A stretch of 64,000 nt of DNA, taken from Paenibacillus glycinis (GTDB taxonomy: Bacteria > Bacillota > Bacilli > Paenibacillales > Paenibacillaceae). A program made the position numbers and the translations under genes. The stretch lies in assembly GCF_009909185.1 (NCBI RefSeq), contig NZ_JAAAMV010000001.1:806001-870000 (forward strand). The letters run 5' to 3'. Shown here piece by piece: positions 25,632 to 34,393 of the stretch. Within the stretch, counting starts at the first letter, position 1, and each line of letters starts with the position of its first letter. The notes beneath the pieces were generated by a model, which worked only from the letters and a program-made list of their open reading frames with translations, searched no databases and was not told where the DNA came from.

Positions 25632-28600
25632 TTAGTGAATCAAACCGGCGGCTGCCAGCAAACCGTGAAGCACCTTCGCCACCGCTTCGCGGCTTGTCGC
25701 GCCGCGCGGATCGAACGCGATGCCGTCCTTCGTCGCATATCCCTCCATCAGGCCGAGGTCGCTTGCCGTCTGAACGCTGGATTGCGCGTACGCGCTGATC
25801 TGCGCCGCATCCGCGTAAGGCTTATGCGTGCCGGACGGCTTCTTCAGCTCGAGAAGCTCGGCCGCTCTGGCCAGCATGACCGTCAGATCTTGACGGCTGA
25901 TCGAGGCGTTCGGATTGAATTTACCGTTCGCGCCTTCGACTAAACCTGCCGCGTATGCAGAGGCAACGTCCTGCGCAAACCAGTCTTTCGCATGCACGTC
26001 GGCGAACGGAGCCGGCTCCGTTGTCTTCTGTAGGCCAAGTCCGCGGACGAGCATGGACGCGAATTGCGCACGCGTAACGTTTGCCTTCGGCTCGAATTTG
26101 CCTGCCGTCGTGCCGTTAAGCAAGAACATATCTGCCAACGATTGAATATCTTCTTTAGCCCAAGACTTGCCGATATCGGTAAACGCAACATGGCGTTTGG
26201 CCGCCATATAGGTCGACAAGCCCGGACGGTCGATCGTCGCGATCGTCGTGCCGCCCGCGGTTGTAAACGTCGCGGCTACGGGGCTGACGTTGCCGTCTTC
26301 TTCATACAAGACGCCTGACGCGGAAGTGTCCGTGCCCTGCGCGATCACGAAGGAACGCTTGAATGACTGATCCGGCTTGAACGATACCGGCATCGATTTG
26401 CCGTTCAGAACGAATTCCGCTTCGAACGCGTAAGCATCCCCGAGAAGGTCGGCTTCCGGATATGCGGCTTGGAACGTCGCCTTGGCATCCGCGTTCTTCG
26501 AGATGTGAATCGTCAATGCCTCTCCTTCGGAGGCGCCGCCGAGTGCCGACAGCGGGAAGGCGACGGAGGACGTGTCATTCCATGTAAAGACGATCGAACT
26601 ATGAGCCGGTGCTTTGCGAAGCAGGCCGACCTGAGCCGGCGTCAGTTGAAGCTCGGCACCAGCCGCCGTCTTGTCCGCCGCACTTACCGTAATGGCCGCC
26701 GGTGCATCCTTCGATCCCGCAAGCGCCTGCTTCAGCTCATCATCCGTCACGGTCGCAATAAGGCGATCGCCTTGAAGCGCGGAATCCGCCTTCGCGGTTA
26801 CGGCTGTCTGGCCTGCCTCAACGACCGTCGGCGCAATGACGCTTGCCGGAGGTGCGTCGGTGCCGCCAGGACCTCCGCCAGGACCTCCGCCAGGACCGCC
26901 TGTGCCCGGATCGCCATCGCCCGGATCGCCATCGCCCGGATCGCCATCGCCCGGATCGCCATCGCCCGGATCTCCGACATTCGATTTACTAAACTTCACG
27001 GTTGAATAAGCGAAGTGCGCGTTATTGACATCTACTTTGCCCGTCACTTTATCGACATGCTGCGCAATAATTGCAAGCTCGTACATCCCATCCAACTGCT
27101 CGAGATTATAATTGCCTTCATCGTCGATCTCAGGGAAACCCAAGCAGCTGCCGTCGATCTGCTCGAACTTAATCGGTCCAGTCGGGATCGTCGACAGTTC
27201 CTCATCATACATGGCGGACACGAGGCATTCCGATCCGTTTGGGTCAAACGGCAGGGCAACGAGGAGCACTTGCTGTATATCCTTCGCGTTCAGCTTTGCC
27301 GTTACATCGATCGCATGGTCGGGCGCGACAACGGCATCCGATGTCTGCATGTCCGACACGCCCCATTCCGTCGGGTCGGATTCTTCGCCGACGTGAATGA
27401 CGAACGGCAGGTGAAGTGTCGGCACGCCTTCGCTTTCCAGCACCACTTCCCCTTCATAGACGCCATCGGCAGCATCTGCTTGCGCTTCGGCCTTCAGCGA
27501 GAAGTCCACCTTGCCGTCAGGAGCGACCGTCAGCATACCGGCTTCGCTTACCCCTTCCAACGTCATATTGACTTTGGATACGTCTGGCGTCGGCACGGCA
27601 CGAAGCGGATCGGGATCCGACGTGACCTGCGGGTGCATCTCCACATGTGCTTGATAAGTCAGCGCTTCCTCCGATTTATTCTCGAGCTCCAGCGGTTTCG
27701 ATATCGCCTGCGAGCCGGCGTCGACCATGCCGAAGCTGACGCTGCCCGCCTCGCTCGCCATATGGGTCACGTTCATGACGCGGTCGAAGATCGTAATGGG
27801 ATCCATCGATTTTAGCAGCGCAGGCGTCGCGATCGCATTTGCTACGTTCGCCCGGCCCGCGCCTTGGGAATACGCGTCATAGCGCGTTCCCGATTCGTCG
27901 CGAATGCTCTCCGACGTATTGTCAAGAGCGGCACGGATATCGAGCGGACTCCAATCCCGGTGCGCTTCCTTCACGAGCAGCGCGAGGCCCGCGACGTGAG
28001 GCGTCGCCATGCTCGTGCCCGATTCGCGTATATAAGCCTGGCTGTAATCCGCATCAGGGTTGAACTTGCCGTACATAGGATAAGTGGAATAGATATTGAC
28101 ACCCGGTGCGACAAGGTCCGGCTTAATGCTGTAATTGCCGTCCGAGTTCGGACCGCGCGAGCTGAAATCCGCCATTTGATCGCCTTCGTTTTTTAGCTTG
28201 TTAATGGTTTCGAACGTGAAGCTGAGCGCGTTGCCTCCGGCGGCCGTCAACTGCCGTGCGATCGCCCGGCCTTCAACGCCGGACATGTCGAACGTTGGAA
28301 TATTATCCGCGCCTGGGCCCGAATCAAGGCCGATCAAGCCGTTGCGTCCAGCCTGGTCCTCGGTCAGATCGGGAACCGTCACGCCGCCGACGATCTTCGC
28401 GTTGCCGTTGAACATGATAATGGCGAGCGCGCCGTGTTTCTTCGCGTTGGCGATTTTATCGACGAACGTGAGTTCGCCGCGCGATACGAACGCAATCTTG
28501 CCCGTCACGTTCACGTTATTGTAGTCGGCATCCTTGCCAAGGCCGACGTACACGGCTTCGATCGGATCGTGACCGAATTTGGCTTCGAAGTTCTCATCAC

Positions 28601-29879
28601 CCGTTTTCCATTCGGCGAGCTTCAGCGGCTTCGCTGCTGAAGGGGCTTGACCCGGGATTTGATGCGCGACGTTCGCGCTGTAGATCGGAATGTCGCTCGG
28701 GCTTGTAGCCGCGCCGACGGAGAAGGCGAGCTGCGCCGCAGCCGGAGTGCCCATCGAATAATAATAAGGACCATTCGTCGCGGCGTTGCCGTTCGCGACG
28801 ACGACGGTGACGCCGGCAAGCACCGCATTGTTGACGGCGATCGAATCCGGCGAATTGGGATTCTTGTTCGAGTCCGCGCCGAGCGACATGTTAATGACAT
28901 CTACGCCGGCTTCGACCGCGCGCTCGAGGCCGTCAATGATCGTTGCGGAGGATCCGGCTACCGCTCCATTATCAAGTCGGCCGAGAACCTTGTATACGTA
29001 CAGATCCGCTTCATAAGCAACGCCCTTCTGAACCTGCGCCGCCCTTCCGTTGCGCGCGCGTCCCGCAATTGTCCCCGAGACGTGCGTGCCATGCAGCGTG
29101 CCTTCGAAACCGAGACCTAGCGGATCTTGCGCCGGCGTGAGCGGCGGCTCTTCGTATGGATCATCGTCCTGGTAGAACGTATCGTATCCGCCCGCGATGT
29201 TCAAATCCGGATGATAGTAATCAACGCCCGTATCCAAGACGGCCACCTTCATGCCTTTGCCCGTATAGCCTTCCGCCCACGCTTTGTCGACGCCGATTTG
29301 CTTGAGCGGCCCTTCATCGAACGTCGGACCGGCGGCGACGGCCGCGCCGCCGTCAGCGGCAAGCGGATAATACGTCAAGTTTTCGCTGATGCCGACGACG
29401 CCCGGAAGCTTCGCCAGCGTCGGAAGCTGGTCCGCGCGCACCGTGATTTCCATCCCGTTCAGCACCATGTTGAACTTGCGGTTCACCTTCAGCGAGACGC
29501 CTTTCGCTTTCGATGCGCTGACGAAGCTCGCTTGTTCCTGCTGAATGGCTTGAACAGCCGTCTGCGCGGAGAAAGCTTGCCGGCGCGATTGCGCCGCATA
29601 GCGTCCGACCGCGACCGGATCCTCGCTGAACCGGACGATAACATTTACATTGCCGGTTGATTTGGTATTGAGGTTCGGAGAGAGGATCGGCGTCGATAGG
29701 TTTGACGCTTTCGCCTGGGCGAGCGCTTCCTTCAGCTGGTTATAATCGATAGTCGGCAGCTCGCTCTTCACGTTGGCGGCCGCGTCGCGGCCTTCGGCCA
29801 TGGCAGGCGAAGGCACGTTCGACAGCAGCGCTGCGGCGGCAGTGAAAAGGGCCATTTTTTTCAAGAGTGCGTTTTTCAA
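25632..29879 (-). CDS. Class A SLH-anchored subtilase (active triad)
   Basis: A 1,415-residue surface protease. Signal peptide; prodomain (NVIVRFSEDPVAVGRYAA); S8 domain with Asp216 (VAVLDTGVDY), His263 (TLHGTHVSGT), Asn364 (ANGNAA) and Ser622 (SGTSMATPHVAG); PA-like insert (VTGKIAFVSRGELTF); Fn3-like domains; a linker with a GDGDP tandem repeat; the pre-SLH domain; three SLH repeats ending VLHGLLAAAGLIH. The start is TTG at 29879: the upstream ATG used as start in a naive reading gives ATG GGG AAC TGA. It is the middle gene of a B-A-B operon, 77 nt after the pseudoprotease and before the intact class B gene. Confidence 0.93.
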   Translation of the reverse strand: MKNALLKKMALFTAAAALLSNVPSPAMAEGRDAAANVKSELPTIDYNQLKEALAQAKASNLSTPILSPNLNTKSTGNVNVIVRFSEDPVAVGRYAAQSRRQAFSAQTAVQAIQQEQASFVSASKAKGVSLKVNRKFNMVLNGMEITVRADQLPTLAKLPGVVGISENLTYYPLAADGGAAVAAGPTFDEGPLKQIGVDKAWAEGYTGKGMKVAVLDTGVDYYHPDLNIAGGYDTFYQDDDPYEEPPLTPAQDPLGLGFEGTLHGTHVSGTIAGRARNGRAAQVQKGVAYEADLYVYKVLGRLDNGAVAGSSATIIDGLERAVEAGVDVINMSLGADSNKNPNSPDSIAVNNAVLAGVTVVVANGNAATNGPYYYSMGTPAAAQLAFSVGAATSPSDIPIYSANVAHQIPGQAPSAAKPLKLAEWKTGDENFEAKFGHDPIEAVYVGLGKDADYNNVNVTGKIAFVSRGELTFVDKIANAKKHGALAIIMFNGNAKIVGGVTVPDLTEDQAGRNGLIGLDSGPGADNIPTFDMSGVEGRAIARQLTAAGGNALSFTFETINKLKNEGDQMADFSSRGPNSDGNYSIKPDLVAPGVNIYSTYPMYGKFNPDADYSQAYIRESGTSMATPHVAGLALLVKEAHRDWSPLDIRAALDNTSESIRDESGTRYDAYSQGAGRANVANAIATPALLKSMDPITIFDRVMNVTHMASEAGSVSFGMVDAGSQAISKPLELENKSEEALTYQAHVEMHPQVTSDPDPLRAVPTPDVSKVNMTLEGVSEAGMLTVAPDGKVDFSLKAEAQADAADGVYEGEVVLESEGVPTLHLPFVIHVGEESDPTEWGVSDMQTSDAVVAPDHAIDVTAKLNAKDIQQVLLVALPFDPNGSECLVSAMYDEELSTIPTGPIKFEQIDGSCLGFPEIDDEGNYNLEQLDGMYELAIIAQHVDKVTGKVDVNNAHFAYSTVKFSKSNVGDPGDGDPGDGDPGDGDPGDGDPGTGGPGGGPGGGPGGTDAPPASVIAPTVVEAGQTAVTAKADSALQGDRLIATVTDDELKQALAGSKDAPAAITVSAADKTAAGAELQLTPAQVGLLRKAPAHSSIVFTWNDTSSVAFPLSALGGASEGEALTIHISKNADAKATFQAAYPEADLLGDAYAFEAEFVLNGKSMPVSFKPDQSFKRSFVIAQGTDTSASGVLYEEDGNVSPVAATFTTAGGTTIATIDRPGLSTYMAAKRHVAFTDIGKSWAKEDIQSLADMFLLNGTTAGKFEPKANVTRAQFASMLVRGLGLQKTTEPAPFADVHAKDWFAQDVASAYAAGLVEGANGKFNPNASISRQDLTVMLARAAELLELKKPSGTHKPYADAAQISAYAQSSVQTASDLGLMEGYATKDGIAFDPRGATSREAVAKVLHGLLAAAGLIH
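26903..26972. repeat. 15-bp tandem repeat inside the class A linker
   Basis: The unit CGCCCGGATCGCCAT recurs about 4-5 times almost without change and encodes GDGDP units of the flexible linker before the SLH region. A shorter 12-bp repeat (CCAGGACCTCCG, encoding GGPG) adjoins it at about 26869-26902. Such repeats often change in copy number. Confidence 0.85.
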
Positions 29880-29956
29880 GTTTCAGTTCCCCATTTCTGC
29901 ATAAATGATAGACAAGTTCAAGAGCAGGACCGCAGTCGGCCTATCGCGGCACCCAT

Positions 29957-32900
29957 CTACTTAAAGACGTAGAAAGCGTCGATCGCAATCACTTGCCCGG
30001 AGGATTGCTCGTTCTTCTCCCCTGCGTTCACGACCTTCACCTCGTGGCTTCCGCTTGGCAACGCCGAGGATTCGAACACGTTCACCTTGGATTTGTACGT
30101 CGCGCTGTACAGATCGATCGGATGCGCGTTGACGAGCTGGCCGTCGATATATATATCGACCATGCCCCGATTCGGACCGGTCTGGGACAACAACGCGACC
30201 TTCGTGCCCTGGAAGGCAAGCTTCGCGGAATTGCCTGCGGCATCCGAATATTTCGCGCTGCCGCCGGAATTCTTAGCGGACAAATGGAGCGTCCAGACGC
30301 CCGTATACTTCACGAACGGACTCATGTCCTGATAGACTTTCAGGCTTTCGCCGGCCGGCTTCAAATAGACAACGGCATCGACGTTCGTTGCGTAGCCGCT
30401 GGACTTGTCATTCTTCGCATGCGCATTCACGATTCGGAGCGTGTGCGGACCGAATGCCAATTCACCCGTATTGAAGACCGATACCTGGTAACGCGATACC
30501 TCGCTGTACAGATCGATCGTCTTCGCCGATGCGAGCTCGTCGTCGACGATCACCGTCACTTTGCCGCTGCTTGGCGTCGTCGCGGCTTTCAGCACCGCGT
30601 TCGTGCCCGAGAACGTAAATTCCGCGTAGGCGCCGGAGCTGCTTGTGGCCTGCGCTTGTCCGCCGGAATAATTCGCATTCGTCTGCAACGACCACGCACC
30701 TTTAAAGTTAAATGCGGTATCCGACTCTTCCGCGACATTCGTGAACGTGTCGCTGTCGCCGACGACAATCGTGTCGACGTTTATGGCATGCACCGTCCGC
30801 TTCGCCGCCGGATCGGCTTTGCCCGTCCATACCACTTCGATCGTATGGTAGCCGTACTGCAGTGATTGTTCGAACACCGTCTGTTTGGTTTGCGGCGTCT
30901 TGCTGAACAAGGAAGGCGAAGCCGCCTTAACGCCATCCACGTAAATATCCGCGATCCCCATCGTATCGTCCTTGAGCGCCGTCAGTTCGATCTTGCTGCC
31001 GGTGAACGCGAACTTCGCGCGGCCCGCTGCGTCGAGAGTTTTGATCGTGCCCCCGGAGTAGCCGGCATCCGCATGCTCGGTCCACGAACCATCGAACGCG
31101 AACGCGCTGTCGGTATCCTCGTACGTCCCCGTCGTATGCGCGCGATCGGCGTTCATGCCGAGCGTGTAGGCACCAGAACTGCCTAAGAAGAGGACGGCCA
31201 CGTAATAATCGCCGGTCTTGTCGGCTTGATAGGCAATCGTTGCCGGCGTGCCGCCGGTCGCCATGGCCGTTCCAAGCACTTTGTCTTGCGCGTCCCAATC
31301 GGTGATCGACTTCAGCTCGGCATTATAAAGCGCAAGCATGAAGTTGGACCCGGCTTGCCCCGCAAGCGATAGATCCAGCTTATCGCCTGCGTTCAGGTGC
31401 ACGTAGTAGATGTCCTGAATATCGGCCTGATCGAGCGAATCCGTCTGCAGCGGCTTCAACGACTTGCCGGGAACGTCGTCGTCGTTGACCGCCCGCAGCG
31501 CGTCGACGATGCGGCCGTTGTTCATATACTCCTCGCTGTCTTGATACCAGAGCGTTTCGAGATGCTTGCCGGATAAGATAAGCCGTTCCTTGACCGACTT
31601 CGCGTCCAGCGACTTATCCTGGCTAAGCACGAGCGCGGCTACGCCGGACACATAAGCAGGCGCCATGTAAGAGCCGTAGTCATAATCGTAATCAACCATC
31701 GGAACCGCCAAATTGATATGGGACGCATTGTCGTCGTTGGACTTGTAGTCGGCGTACACAACCGCCGAAATATCGTAGCGCTGTCCTTCGTAGATTGTTC
31801 CTCTCTGCCCTTCAGCAACCTCCCAGCGGCTCCTGTCCCCGCTGCCCCGGAAAGAGTCGTACCGCACGAAATCCAAGTGCAGCATATTCCTTACGAAATC
31901 GCTGGTTTCGATATTGACCAGCGCCCCGTTCCCGGACAACATCAGACGGCCGCCGCCGTTCAAGTATGCCGTTAAATTTGCCTGGTCCCCGTTGCGAAGC
32001 GCGATAGGCGGGCCGTTCTGCGGGGAACCGTAACCGAAGTAGCCGGTGAACCAGATGACGATGTCGTAGGACTTCATTGTTTCGAGCGAAGGGCCGACGG
32101 CGCCTTGCGGTACCTTGACGAGATCGTACGCAGCCCCTGCCGCGTCCAGATGGCTTTTATACTTCCAAAGCACGCTTTCCTGCGCTTGCTCGGAAACATC
32201 TTCATCGTCGACCAACAGGATGGTCGACGGGCTTCCGTCCTCCTTGCCTAGATAATTCAACGCGCGTTTAAAGCCGTCCCTGTGGTTTTCGATTTCCGAA
32301 GCATCCCCGGTCCACATCGCCTCGAAGCCCATCTGATTATAGATCGCTTTGTAAGTGCCGGTATCGATTTCGGCGCCGACGCCTGGATTTCGCGTAGGAA
32401 GGGTCGTCATGACTTTGGCGCTAGGCGCAGCGAGATCGACCGATTTGAAGCCATAGGCGTTGTTGAAGCCGCCAAACATATCAAGACCGGCGACCGACAA
32501 CACATTGGCGCTGTCATAGGCCGCCGGATATTCAGGAAAATCGTCCTTGTTGATGTTTACTTGTTCCTCGCCCGCGTTCGCCACGAAGAGCATGTCCGAG
32601 GCGTCGATCGCATCCTTGAGCGCATGGCTGTACGTTTCTGTCGACCAGCTGAGGTTCGCGATTTGCGCGCCCATTCGTTCGGCGTAATCGATCGCGTGCA
32701 GGACGTCCGAGACATAGCCGCCGTCCAGTCCCATGACTTTGAGCGGCATGATTTTGACGCCGGGGGCTACGCCGGAAATGCCGGTGCCGTTATCGCCGGA
32801 CGCCGCGATCAATCCGGCGATCTCCGTGCCGTAGAAATCGTCGTCGTAGATGTTATACGGCGCGTTGTCGTTGCCGTAGAAGTTCCAGCCCTGCACGTCG

Positions 32901-33742
32901 TCGACAAAGCCGTTGCCGTCGTCGTCGACGCCGTTGCCGGGAATCTCGCCGGGGTTGGTCCAGATGTTGGCGGCGAGGTCGGGATGCTCGACGTCCACGC
33001 CCGTATCCAGGATCGCGACGACCGTATCGGGCGTTCCTTTCGTGATGCTCCATGCTTCCGGCGCGTCGATGTCGACGTTATAACCGCCGTACGAACCGTC
33101 AATGAGCTGACCATCGTCGTGCAAGGCCCATTGGGTGGGGAATAGCGGATCGTTCGGATAAGACGGGATAACAGCCGAGAGGGCCGCCTCCGGCGCATCC
33201 TTCGGCAGAGCTGGCGTTGCGGGCGACTTCGCTTGCGACGCCGGCCCCGGAGCCGCGGACGAAAGCGGCGCCGCAGGCGGCTCTGCGCTCGGGCCGCTTG
33301 CCGGATCGACGGCGTTCGCGCCCGGCGAAGCGTCGCTTGGCTTCGGCTTCAAGGAGACGTGCTTGCGAATCTTTACGTCCGGTTCGGCGTAGAGCACGTC
33401 CGGATTCGCGTTAAGGCTTGCGACTACGCCGGCGACATTCGCGCCGGGCGCCAGGTCCAGCACCTCCATGCCGAACTTAGAGAGCGGATCGATTCGGACT
33501 TCCGCGGATGCCGCGCGGACGCTGGCGCGGTCGGCGCCAGCCTTGTATTTGACGATAATCCGCTGGCTCGCGGGCATCTCCGGCAAGCTAAGGCGCGAAG
33601 CTTGGCCTTGAGTAATCGGTCCCGCGGATTGCGAGGTCGCGGACGGTGCCGTGTCCGCATGCAGCATAATAGGGAAGAGGCCCATCGCCATAGACGCGGA
33701 CAGCAACATCGCGATAGATCGTATCGCTGCTATTCTTTTCAA
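29957..33742 (-). CDS. Class B subtilase homologue, predicted pseudoprotease
   Basis: A 1,261-residue secreted protein and first gene of the B-A-B operon. Signal peptide; prodomain (RIIVKYKAGADRASV, DPDVLYAEPD); a Pro/Ala-rich spacer at about 130-190; S8-like domain. Asp246 is present (AILDTGVDVEHPD), but the His position is Tyr304 (DFYGTEIAG), the oxyanion Asn is Glu392 (NAGEE), and the Ser position is Tyr692 (YGSYMAPAYVSG). The Rossmann-like insert is intact (ILLVDDEDV, YDIVIWFTGYFG, GGGRLMLSG), followed by a PPC-like domain and three beta-sandwich modules. TTG start with GAAGGAG upstream. The fold is well conserved around the substitutions, so this is not a decayed gene. It is followed 77 nt later by the active class A protease. 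Confidence 0.9.
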   Translation of the reverse strand: MKRIAAIRSIAMLLSASMAMGLFPIMLHADTAPSATSQSAGPITQGQASRLSLPEMPASQRIIVKYKAGADRASVRAASAEVRIDPLSKFGMEVLDLAPGANVAGVVASLNANPDVLYAEPDVKIRKHVSLKPKPSDASPGANAVDPASGPSAEPPAAPLSSAAPGPASQAKSPATPALPKDAPEAALSAVIPSYPNDPLFPTQWALHDDGQLIDGSYGGYNVDIDAPEAWSITKGTPDTVVAILDTGVDVEHPDLAANIWTNPGEIPGNGVDDDGNGFVDDVQGWNFYGNDNAPYNIYDDDFYGTEIAGLIAASGDNGTGISGVAPGVKIMPLKVMGLDGGYVSDVLHAIDYAERMGAQIANLSWSTETYSHALKDAIDASDMLFVANAGEEQVNINKDDFPEYPAAYDSANVLSVAGLDMFGGFNNAYGFKSVDLAAPSAKVMTTLPTRNPGVGAEIDTGTYKAIYNQMGFEAMWTGDASEIENHRDGFKRALNYLGKEDGSPSTILLVDDEDVSEQAQESVLWKYKSHLDAAGAAYDLVKVPQGAVGPSLETMKSYDIVIWFTGYFGYGSPQNGPPIALRNGDQANLTAYLNGGGRLMLSGNGALVNIETSDFVRNMLHLDFVRYDSFRGSGDRSRWEVAEGQRGTIYEGQRYDISAVVYADYKSNDDNASHINLAVPMVDYDYDYGSYMAPAYVSGVAALVLSQDKSLDAKSVKERLILSGKHLETLWYQDSEEYMNNGRIVDALRAVNDDDVPGKSLKPLQTDSLDQADIQDIYYVHLNAGDKLDLSLAGQAGSNFMLALYNAELKSITDWDAQDKVLGTAMATGGTPATIAYQADKTGDYYVAVLFLGSSGAYTLGMNADRAHTTGTYEDTDSAFAFDGSWTEHADAGYSGGTIKTLDAAGRAKFAFTGSKIELTALKDDTMGIADIYVDGVKAASPSLFSKTPQTKQTVFEQSLQYGYHTIEVVWTGKADPAAKRTVHAINVDTIVVGDSDTFTNVAEESDTAFNFKGAWSLQTNANYSGGQAQATSSSGAYAEFTFSGTNAVLKAATTPSSGKVTVIVDDELASAKTIDLYSEVSRYQVSVFNTGELAFGPHTLRIVNAHAKNDKSSGYATNVDAVVYLKPAGESLKVYQDMSPFVKYTGVWTLHLSAKNSGGSAKYSDAAGNSAKLAFQGTKVALLSQTGPNRGMVDIYIDGQLVNAHPIDLYSATYKSKVNVFESSALPSGSHEVKVVNAGEKNEQSSGQVIAIDAFYVFK

Positions 33743-34285
33743 ATCCTTCGCTCCTTCAATGCGTGTTGTATGACAGCATAGGCTGTCGTGAATCCAGATC
33801 GCGCGAGTGAGAGATGCGGGAATGCTTGCCCTTTAAGGTCTTGCCGAACAAAGTCGACAAACCGTCCAATAAGCAATCACTAGATCCCCCCGAATCTACG
33901 AGAGCCCGCTTCGGCTTTTATTTGTAATCCAACCACCTCCGAGCCTTGGATGATACCTTGGTTGCTGATTGCGCTCCGAAAAAAACGAGCAATAACAACA
34001 AACGGATCCCCTTTTGTGTCAACTATAGTGACATGTTAAATATTCCAAATACCGAAAGAATTATATATATTTCATATGAAAAGCGTCAATCCATTTATTA
34101 TTTTATGAATCGCATAAAAAAATTTATAAAAAATAGATTATAAGTCACGTTTACTTACATTAATTATTTAATTAATAGATTGCTTTTTTCTTGGCAATGT
34201 AATTTCCGTGTAAGATTATCTAACGCTTCAGAACAAACAGCTCCATGTCGTTTTTATTTGTTTAACAAAACAAACGAATACGCAA
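33743..34285. other. Leader and upstream region of the three-gene subtilase operon
   Basis: No gene is evident. Nearest the coding start is a leader of about 310 nt that includes a small hairpin (GACAGC-CTAT-GCTGTC near 33773-33788). Further out lie the GlnR/TnrA box and promoter, then an AT-rich stretch (34030-34260) that may hold more regulatory sites. I could not match the leader to a known riboswitch. Confidence 0.55.
34017..34089 (-). promoter_or_regulatory. Sigma-A promoter with GlnR/TnrA box for the B-A-B operon
   Basis: On the minus strand the -35 is TTGACG (34084-34089) and the -10 TATAAT (34060-34065), 18 nt apart. Twenty-six nt after the -10 lies TGTCACTATAGTTGACA (34017-34033), which fits TGTNA-N7-TNACA and is nearly a perfect dyad. 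The expected transcript starts near 34053, about 310 nt before the coding region. Confidence 0.72.
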
Positions 34286-34315
34286 ATAAGCTGCCGGCTA
34301 GAGCCGGCAGCTTAT
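34286..34315 (-). terminator. Terminator of the GH85 gene
   Basis: Perfect 13-bp stem ATAAGCTGCCGGC / GCCGGCAGCTTAT with a 4-nt loop; on the minus strand it is followed by a short T-rich stretch. It lies about 80 nt past the stop codon. Confidence 0.8.
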
Positions 34316-34393
34316 GACATGGACTAGGTATTACCGATATCGACGCCGCAGGGGCGGCGCGTGCTCGACCGGCTCCTTTCGGAACGTTTCGAG

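Noticed and set aside
26798-26980. Repeat array that could suggest a CRISPR or collagen-like gene
   Set aside because: The units are 12-15 bp without spacers and lie in the reading frame of the class A linker, so they are coding tandem repeats.
33743-34053. A c-di-GMP or other known riboswitch in the long leader
   Set aside because: I could not find the conserved cores of the riboswitch classes I know; a covariance search would be needed to go further.
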